64,000 nt of DNA from Njordibacter sp028825405 (GTDB lineage: Bacteria > Pseudomonadota > Gammaproteobacteria > Pseudomonadales > Balneatricaceae): NCBI RefSeq assembly GCF_047730065.1, contig NZ_CP159829.1:2418001-2482000 (forward strand). The letters run 5' to 3'. The notes beneath the pieces were generated by a model, which saw only the letters and a program-made list of their open reading frames with translations, was not told where the DNA came from and did not search any database. Position 1 is the stretch's first letter. Each line of letters opens with the position of its first letter. The translations under genes were made by a program, and so were the position numbers. Of the stretch, positions 45,100 through 51,695 are shown in pieces.

Positions 45100-46155
45100 T
45101 TAAGCCGACTTTTCAGAAACTGAAGCTTCTGCAAAGGTGGCCATTTCGTTATGGGTTACGCAAGCGCTTTTCAAAATAGATAGAGCAACACCAGCGCCAC
45201 TGCCTTCCCCTAGGCGCATATCTAAATCAAGCATGGCCTTTGCACCCAGTGAGGTCATCATGGTTTGATGGCCTGGTTCTGCAGATGCATGGGCAAAAAA
45301 CATCCAATCCAGTATTTGGGGGTGAATTTTAGCAGCTACAATGGCTGCCGAAGTGGTAATAAATCCATCTACTAAAATAGCTATGCCCAACTGCCCCAAA
45401 CGAATGTAAGCACCCACTAACGCTGCAATCTCTAAACCACCGACGTGACGTAAAGCCTCTATAGGGCTGATCATTGCGGTCGCATGTTTAGCTAACGCAG
45501 ACTCGATTACCTGAGCCTTATGACTGACTCCTTGAAGGTCTAATCCAGTGCCTGGGCCTACCAAACGGGCCACACTTTGACCCGTAGCCCATGCCGCCAA
45601 TGCAGTCGCAGAACTCGTATTAGCGATACCCATTTCACCACCAATAAACAGGGTGACCTGGTTCGCTGCAGCTCGATCTGCTGCAGCCTTGCCCACAGTC
45701 ATGGCTTGGGAAAGCTGATCTAGGGTCATGGCAGGTTGTTGAGCAAAGTTAGAAGTGCCTGGCATTATAGTGCTATCGCGGACATAATTCATGTTGGGCA
45801 AATCTACCACAGTACCTAAATTAACCACCTCAAACTGGGCATTATTTTGTCGTGCCAAAGCACATATTGCAGCTCCACCTCGAGAAAAATTCTTCACCAT
45901 TTCACCAGTAACCACTTGAGGAAAAGCCGATACACCCTCTGCAGCGATACCATGGTCGCCAGCAAACACCACCACCTGAGCATGATCGACATTTGGCTTA
46001 TCAACCCCCTGCATAGCGCACAGGCGCACAACCATGGTTTCTAAAAGTCCTAAAGAGCCTGGTGGTTTGGTCAACTGCCCTTGGCGCTCTAACCCTTGCT
46101 CCTTAGCATTGGCATTAAGTGCCGCTAAGGGCTGAAAAATCCAATCAATCGTCAT
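45100..46155 (-). CDS. cobT: Nicotinate-nucleotide--dimethylbenzimidazole phosphoribosyltransferase CobT
   Basis: This 351-residue enzyme activates dimethylbenzimidazole as alpha-ribazole phosphate. Glu317 in MRLGEGSG is the catalytic base at the same position as in the Salmonella enzyme, and Glu174 lies in GGEMGIANT. FAGDHGI, PGTGLDLQGV and the C-terminal region are intact. It sits between cobU and cobC on the same strand. Confidence 0.95.
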   Translation of the reverse strand: MTIDWIFQPLAALNANAKEQGLERQGQLTKPPGSLGLLETMVVRLCAMQGVDKPNVDHAQVVVFAGDHGIAAEGVSAFPQVVTGEMVKNFSRGGAAICALARQNNAQFEVVNLGTVVDLPNMNYVRDSTIMPGTSNFAQQPAMTLDQLSQAMTVGKAAADRAAANQVTLFIGGEMGIANTSSATALAAWATGQSVARLVGPGTGLDLQGVSHKAQVIESALAKHATAMISPIEALRHVGGLEIAALVGAYIRLGQLGIAILVDGFITTSAAIVAAKIHPQILDWMFFAHASAEPGHQTMMTSLGAKAMLDLDMRLGEGSGAGVALSILKSACVTHNEMATFAEASVSEKSA

Positions 46156-46197
46156 AATAAGTAATACTTCCAGTTAATGTTTTAGTACAAATCGTAG

Positions 46198-46737
46198 TTA
46201 AGGTTTTAAGTGCAATGGTAAGCCAGCGACCACCAAGGTCACCGCATCACAAACCATTGCTAATTGCTGATTCATGAGCCCAGAATAGTCTTGGAATTGA
46301 CGACTTAGTTCACCCATCGGCACGATGCCAGATCCCACTTCGTTGCTGACTAAAATGAGATGGTGCTGAGTGCGCTCCACTTGACCTATTAGTTGCTCCA
46401 ATAAGGCATCAAGATCGGCAGCCTCAGTACACAAATGATTGCTCAACCATAGCGTTAAGCAATCCACCAGCACACAGCAGGGCTCTTGATCAAGTTCAAA
46501 TAGGGTCTCACTAAGGGTCAAGGGTTGTTCTACTAGACGCCAATGATTAGGCCTACGTCGTTTATGTATGGCCACTCGCTGGGCCATACTTCCAGCCCCC
46601 TCACTATGGTGCACCTCAGCTGTTGCCACATAGATTACGGCTAAGCCTGTCGCCGTTGCCGCCTGCTCAGCCAAGCTACTTTTACCTGATCGAGCACCTC
46701 CTAAAAATAATTGCCGCTTTGGGGCTTGGGTCTTCAT
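46198..46737 (-). CDS. cobU: Adenosylcobinamide kinase / guanylyltransferase CobU
   Basis: This 179-residue bifunctional enzyme phosphorylates adenosylcobinamide and then adds GMP. The P-loop GGARSGKS is at 13-20. His58 in VAIHKRRRPNHW is the likely guanylylated residue. LVDCLTLWLSN and VSNEVGSGIVP are family motifs. It is first in cobU-cobT-cobC-cobS and divergent from cobO. I see no cobalamin riboswitch in the 164-base shared interval. Confidence 0.94.
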   Translation of the reverse strand: MKTQAPKRQLFLGGARSGKSSLAEQAATATGLAVIYVATAEVHHSEGAGSMAQRVAIHKRRRPNHWRLVEQPLTLSETLFELDQEPCCVLVDCLTLWLSNHLCTEAADLDALLEQLIGQVERTQHHLILVSNEVGSGIVPMGELSRQFQDYSGLMNQQLAMVCDAVTLVVAGLPLHLKP

Positions 46738-46901
46738 GGCTAGTATCCAGAACGCTTATGTGATGGTTTCTAGACCTAGTTTATCGTGAACCTATACCTA
46801 TGAATACTCAAAAACGACCCGATTAAATCAATCTCAGAAGATACTCCTTGTCGGTGCTTAAGCCTATGGGTAAACTTGCGCGACTATTGAGGAGAGTAAT
46901 A

Positions 46902-47507
46902 ATGAAAAAACCCGTTAGCAACGAAAAGCATCAACAACGTATGGTTAAGGTGAAACAGCAAATAGATAAAAAAATTGCTAAAGCTGACAAAGAACAAGGC
47001 GTCTCAGTATTACTCACTGGTAATGGCAAGGGCAAAAGTAGCTCTGCATTTGGCATGCTGGCGCGCAGTTTAGGGTATGGTCATAATTGTGCAGTCGTTC
47101 AATTCATCAAGGGGGAATGGGAGTGTGGAGAAGAGTTATTCTTTAGCCAACTTCCGCTGGTGTCCTACCATGCTATGGGCGCAGGTTTTACATGGGAAAC
47201 CCAAAACCAAGCCGCTGATAAAGCAGCAGCTGAAAAAGCTTGGACACTGGCAGCATCTTTGCTGGCCGACCCCAAGATTAATTTTTTAATGTTAGATGAA
47301 CTAACTTATATGTTTAATCATGGCTGGCTGGATCTAGATATGGTTACAGAAGCCATTAGCCAGCGACCTGCTCATATGAACTTGGTTATTACTGGCCGCG
47401 GCGCACCCGATGGACTCATCGCTGCATGTGATACAGTGAGTGAAGTTAAAGATATTAAGCATGCCTTTCGAAATGGTATTAAAGCCCAGCGAGGCATTGA
47501 ATTCTAG
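46902..47507 (+). CDS. cobO: Cob(I)alamin adenosyltransferase CobO/BtuR
   Basis: This 201-residue enzyme adds the adenosyl group to corrinoids. The P-loop GNGKGKSS is at 40-47; QFIKGEWECGEE and LDELTY follow, and ITGRGAPDGLI is near the C-terminus. I start at ATG 46902, behind a strong GAGGAGAG; an upstream in-frame start would add 18 residues of poor fit. With CobU, CobT, CobC and CobS it forms a cobinamide salvage set; corrin-ring genes are absent from the window. Confidence 0.94.
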   Translation: MKKPVSNEKHQQRMVKVKQQIDKKIAKADKEQGVSVLLTGNGKGKSSSAFGMLARSLGYGHNCAVVQFIKGEWECGEELFFSQLPLVSYHAMGAGFTWETQNQAADKAAAEKAWTLAASLLADPKINFLMLDELTYMFNHGWLDLDMVTEAISQRPAHMNLVITGRGAPDGLIAACDTVSEVKDIKHAFRNGIKAQRGIEF

Positions 47508-47566
47508 ACTAAACGTTATTATCAACGAAAGTCCGTGGATCACAGTTATGGCAGGATCAAGAATTT

Positions 47567-47690
47567 ACCTTTAACTCCATAAACAAGCAGCTTTATCGCA
47601 GTTTCGACAGGGCTTAGCCTATGTCGGCGCTGAGTATAAAGGTGAAGGTGACGTAACGGGGAACGCATATACCACCATGTATTTTGCATA
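47567..47690 (+). pseudogene. Possible C-terminal gene remnant
   Basis: In the frame ending at TAA 47688-47690 the sequence reads about 35 protein-like residues (FRQGLAYVGAEYKGEGDVT then GNAYTTMYFA) after a stop at about 47574. There is no start codon and no ribosome-binding site. It could be the tail of a decayed gene, or chance. I do not recognise the family. Confidence 0.25.
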
Positions 47691-47746
47691 AAAAAATGGC
47701 CTGAGTTACCCCAGGCCATAAAATCGCCACAAATACTGTGGAAAGC
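47690..47746 (-). ncRNA. Candidate small RNA with its own promoter and terminator
   Basis: On the minus strand TTGGCA (47781-47776), a 17-base spacer and TATTGT (47758-47753) make a good sigma-70 promoter. The predicted transcript of about 57 nt would fold as CCACA/TGTGG (47741-47727), then ATGGCCTG/CAGGCCAT (47719-47696) followed directly by seven T. No open reading frame on that strand looks like a protein. Expression is unproven. Confidence 0.4.
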
Positions 47747-47752
47747 TTTGGT

Positions 47753-47781
47753 ACAATACCCATAGTCGTTCAAACTGCCAA
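47753..47781 (-). promoter_or_regulatory. Sigma-70 promoter of the candidate small RNA
   Basis: The -35 TTGGCA and -10 TATTGT are separated by exactly 17 bases on the minus strand. No protein-coding gene lies downstream in that direction before the cobO 3' end, and a terminator follows within 60 bases. Confidence 0.45.
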
Positions 47782-47855
47782 GTAAATGGCCAAAAATTCA
47801 GAATAGTTCCTAGACTTTACGCAAGACCTGCAAGCACAAGTATACGAGCATCTTT

Positions 47856-47889
47856 ACTCACACTTATACTCACACTTATACTCACACAT
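47856..47889. repeat. Tandem 12-bp repeat upstream of flavodoxin
   Basis: ACTCACACTTAT occurs twice and is followed by a partial copy ACTCACACAT. It lies 37 bases before the flavodoxin start, in its likely leader. Copy number could vary by slippage. Confidence 0.85.
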
Positions 47890-47925
47890 ACACGCACAGC
47901 TATTTGCTATATCGAGACCTGCACC

Positions 47926-48441
47926 ATGGGCATTGCTTTATTTTTTGGTTCCACCACCGGCAACACCGAAGACATTGCCGACCAGATTCGAGATATTTTA
48001 GGTTCTGACAAAGTTGATATCTTCAACGTCGCTGATGACTCTGTGAGTCTAATGCTTGAGTACAGCACCGTTATTTGTGGCATCCCTACCTGGGACTATG
48101 GAGAATTACAGGCTGATTGGGAAGACATTTGGGAAGAAATCGATGCCTTAGATTTAACCGGCATACAAATGGCTTTTTTTGGATGTGGTGACCAAATTGG
48201 CTATCCTGAGTGGTACCAAGACGCCATGGGCCTATTACATGACAAATGTATTGGCCTAGGAGCCACGGCCATTGGGTATTGGCCCACTAGCGGTTACCAA
48301 TACGAAGAGTCCAAGGCACAGACCCAAGACGGTAGTCAATTTATCGGCTTAGCCGTTGATGAAGATGGCCAGCACGAATTAACAGACCAGCGTGTTAGCG
48401 CTTGGTGCCAGCAACTATTAGCAGAAATAAACGAGGTTTAA
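47926..48441 (+). CDS. Flavodoxin, long-chain (FldA/FldB-like)
   Basis: This 171-residue FMN protein is a low-potential electron carrier. The phosphate loop STTGNT is at 9-14, the second FMN loop is TWDYGELQADW (about 56-66) and the third FGCGDQIGYPEWY (about 87-99). The 20-residue insertion that defines long-chain flavodoxins is present near the C-terminus. It may supply electrons to radical SAM enzymes, several of which lie in this window. Its stop overlaps the following CoA-transferase frame by one base if that gene starts at 48441. Confidence 0.93.
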   Translation: MGIALFFGSTTGNTEDIADQIRDILGSDKVDIFNVADDSVSLMLEYSTVICGIPTWDYGELQADWEDIWEEIDALDLTGIQMAFFGCGDQIGYPEWYQDAMGLLHDKCIGLGATAIGYWPTSGYQYEESKAQTQDGSQFIGLAVDEDGQHELTDQRVSAWCQQLLAEINEV

Positions 48442-48443
48442 TG

Positions 48444-49649
48444 ATGCAAACTGATGGTCCCCTTTCAGGCTACAGGGTGATTGAGCTAGGACAACTCCTA
48501 GCTGGCCCTTTTGCAGGTTGCATGCTGGGATATTTTGGCGCCGAAGTCATTAAGATTGAAACTCCCAACGGAGGCGACCCTATTCGAAACTGGCGCCAAA
48601 TGAAAGATGGAACTTCCCTGTGGTGGTATTCACTGGCAAGAAATAAAAAGTCTGTCACTATCGACTTAAAAACTAAAACGGGCATTGAATTAGTTAAGCG
48701 ACTCATCAATTCTGCTGATATTGTGATTGAAAATTTCCGCCCAGGAGTGGTGGAGGATTGGGGCATTGGACCCAAAGAATTTAAGCAATCCAACCCAAAA
48801 TTAGTTTATGCTCGCATCTCTGGTTATGGCCAAACAGGGCCTTATGCAAGCAAACCTGGGTTCGCTTCTGTATGCGAGGGTATTAGTGGCTTTCGTTACG
48901 TCAACGGCCACCCGGAACAAGCTCCTGTCAGGCCTAATTTAAGTATTGGTGATACCATTTCTGGTATTCATGCTGCACTGGGTATTTGTTTAGCCCTACT
49001 TGAACAAAAAACGAGTGGCACAGGCCAAGTGGTAGATGTTGCCTTATATGAGTCTATGTTTAATTTAATGGAAGCAGTGGTGCCTGAATACGATGGCGCC
49101 AACGTGATTAGACAACCTTCTGGTAGCACCGTTACTGGCATAGTCCCCACCAATACCTACCGCTGTTTAGATGGTAAGTACGTCGTTATTGGAGGTAATG
49201 GTGATTCCATATTTCAGCGGTTAATGACAGCTGCTGGCTACCCAGCTATGGCGCAAGATCCTGCTCTGGCCTCTAATAGTGGCAGGGTTGAGCATGAGGT
49301 GAGCATAGACAAAGCCCTTTGTGATTGGTGTGCCGCCAATAATGCTAGCCACATCTTACACATCCTTGATCTCAACAGAGTGCCTGGTGGACCCATTTAT
49401 AACGTGGAAGACATGGTGGCTGACCCACACTTTAATGCCAGAGGTTTATTTGAAAATGTACAGATCAATGGAGAAACCTTAAAAATTCCAGCCATCCTGC
49501 CAAAACTCGATAAAACCCCTGGTTCAACCCGCTGGCCTGGGCCTGAACTGGGTAGCCACAACCATCATGTATTGAATGAAATATTGGGATTGTCAGAAGT
49601 TGAATTAACGCAGCTTGCCCAAGATGGCGTGATACAAGCACCAAATTAA
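48444..49649 (+). CDS. CaiB/BaiF family (class III) CoA-transferase
   Basis: This 401-residue protein belongs to the formyl-CoA transferase family. Asp170 in LSIGDTISG is the catalytic aspartate; VIELGQLLAGPFAG, GAEVIKIE and ENFRPGVV are standard motifs. Two adjacent ATG codons (48441, 48444) follow GAGG; the second has better spacing. The acyl substrate is unknown. It may be co-transcribed with the flavodoxin, an unusual pairing. Its last 45 bases overlap the convergent MFS gene. Confidence 0.9.
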   Translation: MQTDGPLSGYRVIELGQLLAGPFAGCMLGYFGAEVIKIETPNGGDPIRNWRQMKDGTSLWWYSLARNKKSVTIDLKTKTGIELVKRLINSADIVIENFRPGVVEDWGIGPKEFKQSNPKLVYARISGYGQTGPYASKPGFASVCEGISGFRYVNGHPEQAPVRPNLSIGDTISGIHAALGICLALLEQKTSGTGQVVDVALYESMFNLMEAVVPEYDGANVIRQPSGSTVTGIVPTNTYRCLDGKYVVIGGNGDSIFQRLMTAAGYPAMAQDPALASNSGRVEHEVSIDKALCDWCAANNASHILHILDLNRVPGGPIYNVEDMVADPHFNARGLFENVQINGETLKIPAILPKLDKTPGSTRWPGPELGSHNHHVLNEILGLSEVELTQLAQDGVIQAPN

Positions 49650-50813
49650 AGCCATGATCTGTAGTCCAAGAGCCCACATCCATGCGGTTGCATAGGCCGT
49701 TTGTGGGTAAATACCCAGAGCATCAACGGGCCACAGGTTAATCACGATCCCTAAACCCCACTGACACGCAAAAGCCACTACAAAGACACACAAATTTAAA
49801 CTGGTATTAACTCGACCCACTAAACTTTTAGGGACTGATTGAGACAAATAAGCGTACATTAAAACGCCAGAAGTTCCAAAAAATCCGCTCAACCCCCACC
49901 ATAGATGATGCCACTCGCTCCATTCATTGATAATCACCCACTGACTCAAAATATAGATGAGCATGCCCGATACGCTTACCATGTAGGAACTCACACCAAA
50001 GCGATATAAACTAGCAGCTAACCAACCCAACACCACAAAGCCTGCCGTCATAGCCAACGCCATAGTCAGAATAATTTGAGCGGCCTCAGAGTCGGATAGA
50101 GATAGGTAGTCTCTCAACCAATAGCCTGACCACAAGCCCACAAACGCGCCAAATACACCCTGAGTGGCAACAGATAGTGGTGCCATCTGACAGAAGCTAG
50201 GGCTCTTAATAACCTGCCAAAGCTCAACCAGTTGTAACTTCAAGTTTTGCCCGTTTGAGTGCGTTGTGTATTTGGGGACTAAGCTATAAACCAATACACT
50301 AGCAACCACAGATGCCACACCTAATATTTGAAATAGTAGGCGCCAATCACCCCAAGTTAAAAACCACTGCACCGGGGTTGATGCCGAAACAACGCCCAAG
50401 CCTCCCGCCATCAATTGCAGACCGTTGACTAGAGGTAACTTTTCCGACGGTAACAGGTTGGCGTAGGCGGTAAATGCAGCCATTAAACAGGCTGACACGC
50501 CGATACCAATCAATCCACGGCCGATTAATAATCCTAAGGCTGAATCTGCTGAAGCAAATACTAGCGCACCCATGGCGGCAATGAGTAACAAAGCCGCACT
50601 GACCTTGCGACTTTCATAGCGATCAAGCAATAAACCTAAGGGCAACTGGCATAATGCAAAGGTTAGTAGGTAGGCGCTACTAATTAAACCCATTTGATTG
50701 GCGTCTAAGCCAAACTCCTGCACTAAATCTGGGGCAATAGCGACGTTAACCACACGGTATAAAAATGATAAGAAATAGCCAAAAGCAAAGGGCAACAATA
50801 ACTTAAACAACAT
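49605..50813 (-). CDS. Major facilitator superfamily transporter
   Basis: This 402-residue protein has about twelve hydrophobic segments. MFS motif A appears between the second and third helices as GLLLDRYESRKV. The N-terminus FGYFLSFLYRVVNVAIAPDL resembles drug or anion symporters of the family, but the substrate cannot be read from the sequence. A transporter of this family is adjacent to ssb and uvrA in Pseudomonas too, from memory, so the position is conserved. It lies downstream of ssb, beyond a terminator. Confidence 0.88.
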   Translation of the reverse strand: MLFKLLLPFAFGYFLSFLYRVVNVAIAPDLVQEFGLDANQMGLISSAYLLTFALCQLPLGLLLDRYESRKVSAALLLIAAMGALVFASADSALGLLIGRGLIGIGVSACLMAAFTAYANLLPSEKLPLVNGLQLMAGGLGVVSASTPVQWFLTWGDWRLLFQILGVASVVASVLVYSLVPKYTTHSNGQNLKLQLVELWQVIKSPSFCQMAPLSVATQGVFGAFVGLWSGYWLRDYLSLSDSEAAQIILTMALAMTAGFVVLGWLAASLYRFGVSSYMVSVSGMLIYILSQWVIINEWSEWHHLWWGLSGFFGTSGVLMYAYLSQSVPKSLVGRVNTSLNLCVFVVAFACQWGLGIVINLWPVDALGIYPQTAYATAWMWALGLQIMALIWCLYHAILGKLR

Positions 50814-50871
50814 AGTCCTACCTCTAGCAAAGATATATGCAAAAAAACCAAAGTCTTTAATAAAAACACAA

Positions 50872-50893
50872 AAGCCCCTACAGGGAGGGGCTT
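50872..50893 (-). terminator. Terminator of ssb
   Basis: AAGCCCCT pairs with AGGGGCTT around a six-base loop. On the minus strand it is followed by TTGTGTTTTT. It lies 38 bases after the ssb stop and before the MFS start. Confidence 0.8.
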
Positions 50894-50930
50894 ACATAAC
50901 AGTACTTTACTTTACGGCCTGAACTGCTTG

Positions 50931-51476
50931 TTAAAAAGGTATGTCGTCATCAAAACCATCATCAAAGCCACCTGCTTGCTGTTGAGGCTGCTGCTGATTT
51001 GGTGGTGGTTGTTGCTGATAAGATTGTGACTGTTGGGGGCGAGCTTGTGGCGCTTGCTGATTGAAGTTCTGCTGCGGAGCTTGGCCACCTTGCTGGGGTG
51101 CATAACCACCCGTATCTTGACCACCACCTTGGGCATTGCCTTGGCGGCTATCCAACATTTGCATTTGCGAAGCAACAATTTCAGTGCTGTAACGTTTCAC
51201 ACCGTCTTGTTCCCATTGACGAGTGCGCAATGCACCTTCAACATACACTTTTGAACCTTTACGCACATATTCGCTGGCAATTTCTGCGAGTCGGTTAAAG
51301 AACACCACCCGATGCCATTCGGTGCGCTCTTGGGGCTGACCCGTTTGTTTGTCTTTCCACGATTCAGATGTCGCAATACTTAGATTAGTCACGGCACCAC
51401 CACTGGGCATGTATTTTGTTTCTGGGTCTTGCCCCACGTTGCCTATTAGAATTACTTTATTAACGCCTTGTGCCAT
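50931..51476 (-). CDS. ssb: Single-stranded DNA-binding protein
   Basis: This 181-residue protein coats single-stranded DNA in replication and repair. The OB domain covers about 1-110 (NKVILIGNVGQDPE, TEWHRVV). A glutamine- and glycine-rich flexible linker follows (about 112-168), then the acidic tip ending DDDIPF, which binds partner proteins. CAGGAGAA lies before the ATG. It is divergent from uvrA across 219 bases, as in Escherichia coli. Confidence 0.97.
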   Translation of the reverse strand: MAQGVNKVILIGNVGQDPETKYMPSGGAVTNLSIATSESWKDKQTGQPQERTEWHRVVFFNRLAEIASEYVRKGSKVYVEGALRTRQWEQDGVKRYSTEIVASQMQMLDSRQGNAQGGGQDTGGYAPQQGGQAPQQNFNQQAPQARPQQSQSYQQQPPPNQQQPQQQAGGFDDGFDDDIPF

Positions 51477-51636
51477 GATCTTCTCCTGATGTATGAGTGT
51501 TAATTTGCTGTATGTGTAAGCACATTAAAAGGCCAATAACCTTCAATGAGGGGAGAAAATTATAGACCTTAAATGGCAATTATTCAAAGCCTAAACCGCT
51601 TATTTTCTAGCCTACTTCAATGACCTCCTTTAAAAG

Positions 51637-51652
51637 CTGTTATAGGTCACAG
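51637..51652. promoter_or_regulatory. LexA (SOS) box of uvrA
   Basis: CTGTTATAGGTCACAG fits the CTGT-N8-ACAG consensus exactly. A TATAAT starts nine bases later at 51661, so LexA would cover the -35 region. The uvrA start is 43 bases beyond the box. Confidence 0.8.
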
Positions 51653-51660
51653 GTTATGCC

Positions 51661-51666
51661 TATAAT
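51661..51666 (+). promoter_or_regulatory. -10 box of uvrA
   Basis: A perfect TATAAT lies 29 bases before the uvrA ATG. Its -35 region (around 51638-51643) falls inside the LexA box, so repression by LexA is mechanistically plausible. Confidence 0.65.
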
Positions 51667-51695
51667 GGCTGGTTTGCCCATTAGCGGATTGATTC

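Larger units (their letters stand above)
47508..47925. other. 418-bp region without an assigned gene
   Basis: Between cobO and the flavodoxin gene the plus strand holds a possible gene remnant (47567-47690). The minus strand holds a promoter-like pair, two hairpins and a T-run that together look like a small RNA (47690-47781). A 12-base tandem repeat lies at 47856-47889. An upstream promoter for the flavodoxin gene must also be here but is not obvious. Confidence 0.5.

Noticed and set aside
46738..46901. Cobalamin riboswitch between cobU and cobO
   Set aside because: I could not find the B12-box-like conserved segments, and the interval is shorter than a full riboswitch.
47546..47773. A 75-codon minus-strand frame across the candidate small RNA
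   Set aside because: It has unlikely composition, no ribosome-binding site and runs through a strong hairpin; more likely non-coding.
51510..51530. Second LexA box near ssb
   Set aside because: CTGTATGTGTAAGCAC lacks the ACAG half.
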